Source: Verrucomicrobiota bacterium
GTDB lineage: Bacteria > Verrucomicrobiota > Verrucomicrobiia > JABWAM01
Assembly: GCA_023269615.1 (NCBI GenBank)
Contig: JAHFSY010000036.1
Coordinates: forward strand, 1-44,577
Direction: 5' to 3'
Length of the DNA: 44,577 nt
Part shown: positions 16,992 to 25,599 of the stretch, piece by piece
Position numbering within the stretch: position 1 is the first letter of the stretch
Layout of the letters: every line of letters begins with the position of its first letter
Translations under genes and position numbers: made by a program
Notes under the pieces: model-generated
What the model was told of the DNA's origin: nothing
The model's input: only the letters and a program-made list of their open reading frames with translations
Databases searched by the model: none

Positions 16992-18212
16992 ATGAAAGAC
17001 ATCGCCGTGGGCGGAGGGTTTCAACTTGGAATCGGGCCCGAGCAGATCATTTTCACCGACGGCATCCAGCCGTTTCTTTTCCGCACCCGCACGGGGGCGC
17101 TCTGGGTCCAGGGACAGATCAACTATCCCGCCGGCTACCGGGCTCCGACCGGCAAATCGCCGATGAACCCGCTCGGCCGCGTGATTTCACGTGACGGCGG
17201 GAAAACCTGGCAGCGCTGGTGGTATCGTGGCGACCCGATCAAGGCCATCGGCGTCACCAACGCGCTCTGGGAAGGCACCGCAGAGCCCAACCTGTCATGG
17301 GGCGGCGTGGGCATGGAATATGATGACGGCCTCATCCAGCTCTATCACGAATACACCTTCGTCGGAAAGGAGCCCGGCGTTTTCAACGGGTTTGTTTATG
17401 AATCCCGCGACGACCTCGCCACGCTCTCCGACGCGATCCCGATCCGTATCGAGATTCCGCAAGGTCGCAGCGGTTTCGATGACAGCGGTTTTTCCTTTCC
17501 GGGCTTCTGTCTTCATCGCTCCGCGCTGGCCCTCCCCGGATCGGGCGACCTGCTCACCACCGCCTACGGATGGTTTCATGGGGATGACCAGCCCGGGGCG
17601 TACGAACCCAAGCAGACCAAGATGCGGGTCATCGTCCTGCGCTCGGCGGATCGCGGCCGCTCGTGGCGGTATGTCAGCACGGTGGCCGCGCCGAAGACCG
17701 ACGGCAGCGATGACACAGAGGAGGGTTTTGACGAAGCCACGATGGCGAGGGTTTCACGCGGACCAAGGGCCGGGCGGTTGGTGGTGATCATGCGCACCGG
17801 CAGCAACAGCCGTCCTCTGTGCGAGAGTCACAGTGACGACGAGGGACTCACGTGGTCGCAGCCGCGAAAGCTGGAATTATGCGGGGTGGACCCAGCGTTG
17901 ATCGAGATGAAGGATGGCACCCTCGCGTTATTGGTGGGCCGGCGGGTGTGGCGCGGAAAGGATTGCTTTGGCGGAGATGGAGTGACCGATGGCTATTACA
18001 TCGGGCTGAGCTCCGACGGCGGAGAATCCTGGACGCACACCCGCTGCTGGTCAACGGAACCCCACGCCGGCCCCGGCGCCTGCATGACCAGTTACAGCGG
18101 TGTGTGCGAGGTAGAGCCGGGCGTGTTGCTGGCCGTGTACGATGTGGGGCGCTGGGGCGCTGCGGTTCGTTACATCGCCGCCCGTCGCGTGCGCGTGACG
18201 CGAACCTCCTAG
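16992..18212 (+). CDS. BNR/Asp-box sialidase-like protein (module C)
   Basis: The 406-residue protein has Asp-box motifs SRDGGKTW, SADRGRSW, SDDEGLTW and SSDGGESW and no signal peptide. It is a paralogue of 11925-13094 along its full length, with the shared GFDD, EEGFDE and KLELCGVDP stretches. The start is supported by a GGAGG site. It is probably cytoplasmic and acts on a sugar terminus like other sialidase-fold propellers, but the usual F/YRIP segment is not evident, so sialic acid should not be assumed. Its TAG stop overlaps the first bases of palindromic element C, and the DUF6259-like gene follows after that element, so the two are probably co-transcribed. Confidence 0.82.
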   Translation: MKDIAVGGGFQLGIGPEQIIFTDGIQPFLFRTRTGALWVQGQINYPAGYRAPTGKSPMNPLGRVISRDGGKTWQRWWYRGDPIKAIGVTNALWEGTAEPNLSWGGVGMEYDDGLIQLYHEYTFVGKEPGVFNGFVYESRDDLATLSDAIPIRIEIPQGRSGFDDSGFSFPGFCLHRSALALPGSGDLLTTAYGWFHGDDQPGAYEPKQTKMRVIVLRSADRGRSWRYVSTVAAPKTDGSDDTEEGFDEATMARVSRGPRAGRLVVIMRTGSNSRPLCESHSDDEGLTWSQPRKLELCGVDPALIEMKDGTLALLVGRRVWRGKDCFGGDGVTDGYYIGLSSDGGESWTHTRCWSTEPHAGPGACMTSYSGVCEVEPGVLLAVYDVGRWGAAVRYIAARRVRVTRTS

Positions 18213-18333
18213 AGCATGTCCAGAAGTTCCAAATTTGAGGTAGGGACGGACCGCCGGGCCGTCCGCTACGCAACGGCGCGCCCGGCGGTCGCGCCCTACC
18301 ACAGGCAAGGCAACTTATTTCCCGGACACGCTC
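18211..18333. repeat. Palindromic element copy C (family I)
   Basis: The outer arms AGAGCATGTCC and GGACACGCTC flank the inner palindrome from GGTAGGGACGGACC to GGTCGCGCCCTACC. The element fills the whole gap between the BNR and DUF6259-like genes: its first AG bases form the end of the TAG stop, and it ends 7 bp before the next ATG. Confidence 0.85.
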
Positions 18334-18340
18334 GTAGCCC

Positions 18341-20473
18341 ATGAAAACATTTACACTGAGTAATCGCCACGTCTCGCTCACTGCGGATGCTCTCGGGCGG
18401 ATCGTCAGCCTGCGCAACCGTGTCACCCGCACGGAACTCATCGCCCGTCGCGATGTCTGCGAAGCATGGCGGATCGTCGTCCCCACCGGACCGCACACGC
18501 TCGGTTTTCTCCTCGGCACGCAGCAAAGGCCGCCCCGCATCGAACGATCCGCGGATGGTTTGACACTCACGATCCGTCACGCGTCTCTCCGCCTCGGACG
18601 CCGTGTCCTGAAGATTCGCGCCACGTTTACGATCACGCTGTCACCCGATTCGAGCGTGATCACCTGCTCGGCCGGGATCGAAAACCGCGATCGGGTCGCC
18701 GTGGACGAAGTCGAGTTTCCCGTCATCGGCGGTCTCGGCGGATTCCCCACGCGGCAGGGACGACGCGAGTTGAACCTGACCGGATTTGGCCTCTACAGGC
18801 TGGAGCCATTGGGACGCCACTACGGAGACGTGCTTCACCGCGCGTTGCCCGAGACGGGGAGCGAAAGCCATCACTTCGTCCGTGAACACGAGACGGCGAT
18901 GTTTCCCGTCACGCTTGCGCCCACGACCGGCGCGGAGATTGCGCACCACGGATTGTGGCTCGATCTTCATCATGCGCGGCAGGGCTTGTACGCCGGCCTG
19001 CACGACCGGAAATCCAACTTTGCCTTCAAGCTTGAAAAATATCCGAAGGAATTTTTTCATGGAGGACGCAGCACCTGGCCAAGGAACACGCGACGATGGC
19101 TGCGGCTCTACGGCCTGCACATGCCGCAGGTGGCGCCGGGCAGCAATTGGAAATCCCCGCCCGTCACGCTGCTTCCGCACGCGGGCGACTGGCACGCGGG
19201 CGCAGATCTCTACCGCGCATGGCGCATGCGGGGCGTGACATTCTGCAGGACGCCGTCATGGATGCGTGATTTCACGGGCTGGACGGAGGTCAGTTGTAAT
19301 TTTTACACGGGTGAGGTGTTTCACACGTACCGCCGTGTTGCGGAGCGGGTGATTGCGGATTCGAAGGTGACGGGATCGAAGTTCGTCTACCTGTATGGCT
19401 CCTCGCGGCTTGGGGCGGAGGGCGCTGATTTCGACAACGGGCCAAGCGAGGAGCTGGGCGGGGAGCGGGACTTCCGCCGGATGATTGCTGCGTTTCACCG
19501 TCACGGCATCCGAGTGATGCTGCTGGACCAGATTCATCGCTGGGTCAATCATGGTTTGCCGGAATACCGACGTCTTGGGCTGGAGCGATACGCCGTGCGG
19601 CAGCGCAACGGATCGTTGGTCACGAGCCGCTGGTGGAAGGAGACGGGGCTCTCGTGTCTCTACCAGCGCGGGCCCACTCCCGAATGGGTGGAGATGTGCC
19701 CGTCGTGTCCCGGCTGGCGCGCGCATTACTTCCGCCACATCGAGCAGATGATTCGTCTCGGCGCGGACGCGGTGGAACTTGATGTCTTCCTGACATCGCC
19801 TTGCTTCAGCAAAGATCATCCCCACAAGCCGGGCGCGGACATGGACCAGACCAAGCTTGATTTCATTCGTGAGGCGCGTGTCCGCGCGAAGCGCCTTAAT
19901 CCTGAGTTTGCGTTTTTTGGGGAAACGATGCTTCCCGAGGCTCGCACGGTGCTGGACGGGTTTTACACGTACCGTCATCTGGACGAGCATGGGAGCATTC
20001 ATCGTTACCTGTTCCCCGAGATCAGGGAGCAGACGGCGCTGGCGGGGAATCATTGCTACGACCAGGTGAACAAGGCGCTGCAATACGGGATTGGGAACGA
20101 CACGGAGATCTGGGGGCTGCGCACGACGACGCTGGATGGATGTCCCGAGCTGGCCCGGTATCTCGGACGAGTGAACCGCTTCCGCCGGAAATTTTCATCC
20201 GTGATGATGCACGGAACATTTCGCGACACCGTGGGTGGCACGGTGAAGGGAAACGTGGCGTGGTCAGTGATCGAGGGTGCGAACGGCGGGCGGGCGCTGG
20301 TGCTGCGGAACAACACCGATCAAGCCCAGAAAGTGCGCGCGAAGCTGGATGGATCGCGTCCGGGAAAACTCAGTCTTTGGACGCCGCGCGGTGGAGAGCG
20401 AAAACTTGCCAGGTTGCCCGCAAGCCTCAAGCTCGGCATTGCGAGTGTGGCGGTGGTTGTGGCGGATGCTTGA
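18341..20473 (+). CDS. DUF6259-like putative glycoside hydrolase
   Basis: The 710-residue protein begins MKTFTLSNRHVSLTADAL with no signal peptide. The first ~290 residues form a beta-rich domain ending in LLPHAGDWHAGADLYRAW, matched by the partial gene at 1-828. Residues ~300-620 look like a TIM barrel, with candidate catalytic acids in GADAVELDVF and FFGETMLPEA, and HRHGIRVMLLDQIHRW on an earlier strand. A small beta domain follows (RALVLRNNTDQAQ). The order fits GH-A/GH-D-like enzymes with an N-terminal super-sandwich. No Shine-Dalgarno is visible; a palindromic element ends 7 bp before the ATG. Substrate unknown; cytoplasmic glycan hydrolysis is inferred. Confidence 0.72.
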   Translation: MKTFTLSNRHVSLTADALGRIVSLRNRVTRTELIARRDVCEAWRIVVPTGPHTLGFLLGTQQRPPRIERSADGLTLTIRHASLRLGRRVLKIRATFTITLSPDSSVITCSAGIENRDRVAVDEVEFPVIGGLGGFPTRQGRRELNLTGFGLYRLEPLGRHYGDVLHRALPETGSESHHFVREHETAMFPVTLAPTTGAEIAHHGLWLDLHHARQGLYAGLHDRKSNFAFKLEKYPKEFFHGGRSTWPRNTRRWLRLYGLHMPQVAPGSNWKSPPVTLLPHAGDWHAGADLYRAWRMRGVTFCRTPSWMRDFTGWTEVSCNFYTGEVFHTYRRVAERVIADSKVTGSKFVYLYGSSRLGAEGADFDNGPSEELGGERDFRRMIAAFHRHGIRVMLLDQIHRWVNHGLPEYRRLGLERYAVRQRNGSLVTSRWWKETGLSCLYQRGPTPEWVEMCPSCPGWRAHYFRHIEQMIRLGADAVELDVFLTSPCFSKDHPHKPGADMDQTKLDFIREARVRAKRLNPEFAFFGETMLPEARTVLDGFYTYRHLDEHGSIHRYLFPEIREQTALAGNHCYDQVNKALQYGIGNDTEIWGLRTTTLDGCPELARYLGRVNRFRRKFSSVMMHGTFRDTVGGTVKGNVAWSVIEGANGGRALVLRNNTDQAQKVRAKLDGSRPGKLSLWTPRGGERKLARLPASLKLGIASVAVVVADA

Positions 20474-20480
20474 GTCGAGT

Positions 20481-20552
20481 GTAGGAGCCGTTGCCAACGG
20501 CGATCCCCGGGTTTCCTCCCCTTCCCGGTCGCCGCTGACAGCGGCTCCTACC
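20481..20552. repeat. REP-like inverted repeat copy G (GTAGGAGCCG type)
   Basis: Arms GTAGGAGCCGTTGCCAACGG (from 20481) and CCGCTGACAGCGGCTCCTAC (to 20551) are inverted with a 25-bp loop. It lies between the convergent DUF6259-like and PhyH genes, so it may serve as a bidirectional transcript end. The arms differ in sequence from families I and II. Confidence 0.75.
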
Positions 20553-20579
20553 AGCAGGAAAACGCGACGGAAACATCTC

Positions 20580-21413
20580 TCACATCCGCCGCTTGGCGCG
20601 GAGCTGGACTTCCTTGAGCATGTCGGCGGTGGACATGTTGGGGTCGAGGTCCCGTGGTTTTTTCCCCGTGCCTTCAAACACGTCCTTCACGTTCCACTTT
20701 GAATAGAGTTTCGGAGGGAGGGATGGGTCCTTTTTCTCATGCAGCCGAGCCGGGATATCCGACCATTCGGAAACCCTGGGCTCACCCGCGCGTGAAAAAT
20801 AGACGTGCACCGTCCGCCGCTGGCGAGAGTTTGCCTTGAGCCTTCCCGTGTGGAGGCAGCGTGTGTGAAAAAGCAGGGCGGTTCCCGCAGGCCCCTTGAT
20901 GTCGAACTCGGTTCCCGCAGCAACCTCCTCGGGTTTCATGTCCACCAGGCGGTTGTGAGTGCCCGGGATGATGCTGAAGCAATGGTCGCTTTCGCCGACA
21001 TCGGTGAGATAGTACACGGCGGAGATCGCCTTGATCTCCATGCGGCGGTTGTAATCGCGCGTGGTGTCGCGATGCCATCCCTTGATGTCCTCGGATTTCT
21101 GCGACGGGTTGCGGATCATGAGGGAAAGCTCCTCAAAGGTGAGGTCATCGCCGATCAAGCCTCGCAGCAGGTCGAGGACCATGGGATTCTCGATCGTGCA
21201 ATCGAAGTCGGTGACGCGGGGCAGGACATTGATCGTCTGGATCAACGCCTCGTCGAACCGGACCCAGTCTTGAGGAAAATCAGACTCGTAGCGGTCCAGG
21301 GCCCGGTTCAATGTCGCGAGTTGCGGGGTGGAAAGCGCGCCGGGGATGATCAGGAACCCGCGCTCATCAAATTCCTGGAGAAGTGCCTGGCGATCCGTCG
21401 GGGTCTGTTTCAT
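20580..21413 (-). CDS. Phytanoyl-CoA dioxygenase (PhyH) family protein
   Basis: The 277-residue protein is a second Fe(II)/2-oxoglutarate oxygenase. H114-x-D116 (WHRDT) and H188 (CLHTG) make the iron triad, and R199/R200 could bind 2-oxoglutarate. The N-terminal FDERGFLIIPGALS segment is typical of the family. It starts at an ATG (MKQTPTDRQ) without signal peptide. It resembles the protein at 844-1626 only in the core motifs. It is 136 bp downstream of the NHL-like gene and convergent with the DUF6259-like gene. Substrate unknown. Confidence 0.88.
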   Translation of the reverse strand: MKQTPTDRQALLQEFDERGFLIIPGALSTPQLATLNRALDRYESDFPQDWVRFDEALIQTINVLPRVTDFDCTIENPMVLDLLRGLIGDDLTFEELSLMIRNPSQKSEDIKGWHRDTTRDYNRRMEIKAISAVYYLTDVGESDHCFSIIPGTHNRLVDMKPEEVAAGTEFDIKGPAGTALLFHTRCLHTGRLKANSRQRRTVHVYFSRAGEPRVSEWSDIPARLHEKKDPSLPPKLYSKWNVKDVFEGTGKKPRDLDPNMSTADMLKEVQLRAKRRM

Positions 21414-21549
21414 GGGGCGTTGAGGTTGTGAAGTCCAACCGTAATTTTTTTCCGGTGGGAAAGGAATGGACGTTGAGCCCGGGAAAAATACACTAATTCA
21501 ACAATGACGGGAGGCAGTACGGCCGAGGTGGAAAACGTTTCCTGAGCGA

Positions 21550-22998
21550 TCAGGGTTTCTTGATCTCCAGCGGGGCTTCCTCGGTGCGGGTGCTGGTGAT
21601 TTTGAATTTGCGGATGCGCGCGTTGCCCGGGGGGCCGTCTTCATTGGGGAGCCCATCCTCCACCACCCATAAGCCGAGATGGTCGGGGGTTTGCGCGGTG
21701 GAGCAGGGGTTGATGAACTCCAGCTTGTCTTTCGCTTTGCCCGGAGTGCCGTAACGTCCGACCAGAGCAAGCTCGCGTCCATTGTCCCAAAAGAGGAGAA
21801 CCTCGCCGCCGCCGCCACTGTCCCAAAATGGCCCGGCGCCGGGACCATGGTCCGCCACCCAGACAAGGTCGCCATTTGCCGACGGGCCCATCGGCAGGTA
21901 CATTTTGTCCTCCGGCTTGGTCGTGTAGGTTTCCTTGAGCTCTTTTCCCGAATCGGTGATTTTTTGAAGCAGGTGGCCGGTCACCGTCGTCACGTAAATG
22001 GCCCCTTGGCGGTCCGATGAGATGGAGCGGCATGTGGTGCCGCCGCGCGTGGTCTTGAAGCCGTGGCTGAATCCATCGAAGCCATTTTTCGCACGGTCGT
22101 AGACGGACATGGCACAAAGTCCGCCGGAAAAAATGTAGATCAGACGGTTTGGGCCGAGCGTGAGGGCGCCGGCCCACTGGGTGTTCCGCGCGCCGGCATC
22201 CGCCCCGCCGATTCTATGGCTGGAAGGAGTTCCTGATGGATCGAGGACCAGCACGTCGTTCTCCAAGGTGGGAATGTAGACATTTCCAGAGTCGTCGGCG
22301 ACGACGCTCACCAGGATGGAGTTGCATGGCTTTTCGGAAATGGTGGCGCGTCCCCGGTCCCCGAAGGATGGATCCGGTTTGCCGTCGTTTGTAAATTTGT
22401 GCACACACGTCGCGCCCTGTTCCACCGCAGCGGCTGCATTCTCGCTTTTTGCGGGGATGTCTCCGGGAACCATTCCGCGGTCGAGAACATAAACGCCTTT
22501 CGATGTCAGGGCGATATCCATGGGGTTCACCCACCGCTCTTTTTTCGGGAGGAGCAATTCCGTGTCAAATGCGAGGTTCAGGCCTTCGCGGTACCGTACG
22601 CGATAAGAGCCGGGAGCCAGCATGTCCGGGGTCATGGTAAATGTGCGGGTCTTTGAGAAGTCCCCGGCGTGCAGTGTTTTTACGCAGGCGCCGGAAGCGT
22701 CCAGGATCTCGAGCAGGCCCTGCGCCCCGGGCGATGGGGTGACTTCGATGCGCGCGCCCTCAACCTTGAGGGCGTCCTGGGCGGGCAGGGAGGCAAGGAT
22801 GAAACAATGAAACGGGATGCAAAAAATCCATGAACGGATCAGTCCTAATCCGAGGTAGGGCGCGCTCGCCGAGCGCGCCGAAGCGGTGGCCCGCGGAAAG
22901 TGAACGTGAGATTTCGATGGAGAACGACGGCGCGCTCGGCGAGCACGCCCTACCAACCGCAGGAAGCGACCCCTCCACCATGACAATGAATCTTGCAT
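21550..22998 (-). CDS. Secreted NHL/beta-propeller-like protein (start uncertain)
   Basis: The frame of 482 codons encodes a hydrophobic stretch (IRSWIFCIPFHCFILASLPAQDA) that looks like a signal peptide cut near LPA|QDA, then a beta-rich chain of propeller type (VYVLDRGMVPGD, VVADDSGNVYIPTL, GAIYVTTVTGHL, GDLVWVADHGPG). It should act in the periplasm or outside. The first in-frame ATG (22998) lies 13 bp after the permease stop, but the first 49 residues are then encoded by palindromic element F and give an odd Arg-rich leader. A non-ATG start near 22842 (CTG) would give a normal signal peptide. It may scaffold or bind a ligand; no catalytic motif is recognised. Confidence 0.65.
   Translation of the reverse strand: MQDSLSWWRGRFLRLVGRARRARRRSPSKSHVHFPRATASARSASAPYLGLGLIRSWIFCIPFHCFILASLPAQDALKVEGARIEVTPSPGAQGLLEILDASGACVKTLHAGDFSKTRTFTMTPDMLAPGSYRVRYREGLNLAFDTELLLPKKERWVNPMDIALTSKGVYVLDRGMVPGDIPAKSENAAAAVEQGATCVHKFTNDGKPDPSFGDRGRATISEKPCNSILVSVVADDSGNVYIPTLENDVLVLDPSGTPSSHRIGGADAGARNTQWAGALTLGPNRLIYIFSGGLCAMSVYDRAKNGFDGFSHGFKTTRGGTTCRSISSDRQGAIYVTTVTGHLLQKITDSGKELKETYTTKPEDKMYLPMGPSANGDLVWVADHGPGAGPFWDSGGGGEVLLFWDNGRELALVGRYGTPGKAKDKLEFINPCSTAQTPDHLGLWVVEDGLPNEDGPPGNARIRKFKITSTRTEEAPLEIKKP
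22854..22954. repeat. Palindromic element copy F (family II) at the 5' end of the NHL-like gene
   Basis: Arms GGTAGGGCGCGCTCGCCGAG... (22854-22880) and ...CTCGGCGAGCACGCCCTACC (22928-22954) pair almost fully around a ~47-bp loop. It lies between the permease stop and the signal-peptide coding region, and leaves the downstream frame open. Confidence 0.85.
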
Positions 22999-23011
22999 TT
23001 CGAATTTGATC

Positions 23012-24256
23012 TCAATAATCCCGGAGCGCAGTGGCCGGCTGCAGGCGGGCGGCGCGCCATGCGGGGAAAAGCCCCGCCAGCGTGCAGATCAGGAAAGCCG
23101 AGCCGCAGATGATTGCAATGTCGCCGGCGCTGGTCTGTGCGGGAAGCATGTTAAACTGGTAGATCTCGCTCGGGAAAAGCTCGAAGCCTGTGCGAACGCG
23201 CAGGAAATTCAGGAAGTCGTTCCGGTAATGCAGGATGGCCAGCCCCGAGACAAGCCCCATCACCGTGCCGATCACCCCCACCGCGATCCCCTGGATGAGA
23301 AACACGGAGAGGATGTTTCCCGGCGTGGCGCCCAACGCCTTGAGAATCCCGATTTCGCGGCGTTTCTGGACCGTGACGGTGATCAGGTTGCTCGTGATGC
23401 CGAACGCGGCCACGATGATGATGAAGATGAGGAGAAAGAACATGAGGTTTTTTTCGACGGCCACCGCGGAGAAATGCGTGCGGTTCATTTCCATCCACGT
23501 GCGCGCATGCAGGGGGGGAATGAGCGTCGCGTTCAAGTCCTTCTGCGCTTCCGTCACGCCCTCCAGGTTGTCGGTCATCACGCCGAGACCCTGGACGAGT
23601 TTCCCGATCCCCAGGAGATCCTGGGCGGTTTCGAGGGACGTGAAGATCAACTGGTTGTCATACTCGAACATTCCGCTGTCGAAGATGCCGGTGACGGTGA
23701 GTTCCGTGGGGAGGTAGGCGACCTTGCGGTCCTCAAGATTTTTCGGCGAATAGATGAGCAGCCTGTCACCAATCACGATCCCGTTGCGGCGGGCCATTTC
23801 CACGCCCAGCACCGCGCTCTCACCCTCGAGGCAGACTGTCCCCGCGCCCTTGCTGCCCTCGATGATGAAGCGCCCGAGATTGATGGTTTGCTTTTCCCGC
23901 TGGGGATCCACGCCCCAGAGGGAAGGCGCGAAGGGGCGGCCCGAAATTTTGGCAAGGACCGGGCTCGACACGAACGGGGACACCCCGATGATGTGCGGGC
24001 GCTTTTCAATGATCGCCGCCTTCTCCTCCCACGCGCGCATCGGCCCGATGGATGTCACGGTGATATGCGGGTTGAGGCCAAGGATTTTTTCGCGCAGGTC
24101 GTGGTCGAAGCCGGTCATCACCGAGATGACAATGATGAGCACCATGACGCCGAGCATCACGCCGAGCACGGAAATCACGGTGATCACCGAGACAAACGTC
24201 CGCCGTGGGCGCAGGTAGCGCAGGGCGAGGAAAAGGGTGGGGGGCAGTGAGTTCAT
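23012..24256 (-). CDS. LolC/LolE-type ABC transporter permease
   Basis: The 414-residue protein has the FtsX/MacB-LolCE topology: one N-terminal membrane helix (~22-47, with VSVITVISVLGVMLGVMVL), a large periplasmic domain, and three C-terminal helices at about 270-300, 320-350 and 370-405. FLALRYLRPRR at the start and GFDHDLREKILGLNPHI after helix 1 are LolC/E marks. It would extract lipoproteins from the inner membrane with a LolD ATPase, which is not in the window. It overlaps the MFS gene upstream by 4 nt (24253-24256). LolC versus LolE cannot be decided. Confidence 0.88.
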   Translation of the reverse strand: MNSLPPTLFLALRYLRPRRTFVSVITVISVLGVMLGVMVLIIVISVMTGFDHDLREKILGLNPHITVTSIGPMRAWEEKAAIIEKRPHIIGVSPFVSSPVLAKISGRPFAPSLWGVDPQREKQTINLGRFIIEGSKGAGTVCLEGESAVLGVEMARRNGIVIGDRLLIYSPKNLEDRKVAYLPTELTVTGIFDSGMFEYDNQLIFTSLETAQDLLGIGKLVQGLGVMTDNLEGVTEAQKDLNATLIPPLHARTWMEMNRTHFSAVAVEKNLMFFLLIFIIIVAAFGITSNLITVTVQKRREIGILKALGATPGNILSVFLIQGIAVGVIGTVMGLVSGLAILHYRNDFLNFLRVRTGFELFPSEIYQFNMLPAQTSAGDIAIICGSAFLICTLAGLFPAWRAARLQPATALRDY

Positions 24257-25599
24257 CGGAAGCGTTGGAGCAGGATGGAGAGTCCGCGGGTGGGCATGCC
24301 CACAAAGATTTCATAGACCATGAAGGTGGCTGATAGCGACCTCGATTCGTGGAGGCGGGCAAGCATGATTCCGATGGCGAGCACCATGGCCCCTTCGCAT
24401 GCGAAGAAGACGGTGAAACGGTTGATCTCCATGCTGGCAAAGGTGGTGTTCCAGTTGCGGAGTCCGTCGAGCAGCATGCCCCACAGGACGGGCACCACGC
24501 CGACGACGAGGCTTACCGCGACGCCGTACACCGCGAAGTAGCGCGCCTTGCCCGGCTTGTCGCCCACGGTGTTGAGGAGCAGGCGCATGAGTGAAAGCTC
24601 GTAGATCGAGCTGAAGAACCCGTTCACCAGCATCAGGGAAATGGCCAGGAGGCGGAGATGTTCCATCGCGTGCATGGTGGCGAGGAACCATAGACCGATG
24701 TGGGCAAGGCACCAGAGCCAGGCCAGGCCGAGGTAAGGTTTGCTGCCGTGGCGGTCCATCCATCCGCCGAGAAAACTCAGCGCGGCCATTCCCAGCAGCG
24801 CGGAACCCGCACTCAGCCAGATGATCGTCCTGTCGCTGAAATTGATCTGCTCATGAAGAAAAATGATGAGGAATGTTCCGTTGGCGGACAAGGCCAGCTG
24901 CATGCTGAAGCTGAACATCAGGAGGCGTCGGAACGGGACGTCATGAAAAATCTCCGACCAGGTGATTGCGGCATTTGCAATCACGACATGCGGGGCGCTG
25001 GACGGCGGCTCGGGGATACGGTTCAAAAAATAAAGACTCGCCGCCCCTGCGGCAAAGCTCATGAAAAACATAAAGGCGTAGGAACCCATGCCGCTGTTCC
25101 TGCTGACGACGGCACCCGAGAGCAGCAGGGCCATGACGCAGGCGCTGTTGATGAATGCGCGCTCCCGTCCCAGGTAGGTTCCGCGAAGGGATGCGGGAAC
25201 GATCGAGCTGTTCCATGGAAGCCATGCGCAGGTCGAGAGCCCCCGGAGCATGGTGAAGAAAAACATGATTGCCAGCAGGAGATTGACGAGCGTGGCATCG
25301 GGAAGGAAAGCGTGGCCGAAAGGCAGCAGCGTGAGAAAGACGAGCATGCACACACGCGCGGACCAGCCCGTGAGCATCAGCTTGCGGTAGCCGATGTCCT
25401 CGGCGTAGCGGGAGACGGGCAGCTGCAGGATGGACATCATCGGCGCGAGGCCGGCCAGCAACCCGAGGGTGGTGGCCGATGCGCCCATCCTCTGCGCAAA
25501 GAGGATGATGGGGGTGCCCAGGGCGATCTGCCACGAGACGGCATTGAACGCCTGAAACCAGTAGGCGTTGCGGATTTCGCGGGGCAGCGATTCGCTCAC
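24253..25599 (-). CDS. Major facilitator superfamily transporter
   Basis: The 448-residue protein is strongly hydrophobic with about 12 membrane helices. An MFS-like loop lies between helices 2 and 3 (SRYAEDIGYRKLML), and a related one in the second half is GGWMDRHGSKPYLG. It sits in the inner membrane and probably imports or exports a small solute. It overlaps both the lipoprotein gene (25596-25599) and the permease gene (24253-24256) by 4 nt, so translation is probably coupled. Nothing in the sequence identifies the substrate. Confidence 0.88.
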   Translation of the reverse strand: MSESLPREIRNAYWFQAFNAVSWQIALGTPIILFAQRMGASATTLGLLAGLAPMMSILQLPVSRYAEDIGYRKLMLTGWSARVCMLVFLTLLPFGHAFLPDATLVNLLLAIMFFFTMLRGLSTCAWLPWNSSIVPASLRGTYLGRERAFINSACVMALLLSGAVVSRNSGMGSYAFMFFMSFAAGAASLYFLNRIPEPPSSAPHVVIANAAITWSEIFHDVPFRRLLMFSFSMQLALSANGTFLIIFLHEQINFSDRTIIWLSAGSALLGMAALSFLGGWMDRHGSKPYLGLAWLWCLAHIGLWFLATMHAMEHLRLLAISLMLVNGFFSSIYELSLMRLLLNTVGDKPGKARYFAVYGVAVSLVVGVVPVLWGMLLDGLRNWNTTFASMEINRFTVFFACEGAMVLAIGIMLARLHESRSLSATFMVYEIFVGMPTRGLSILLQRFR

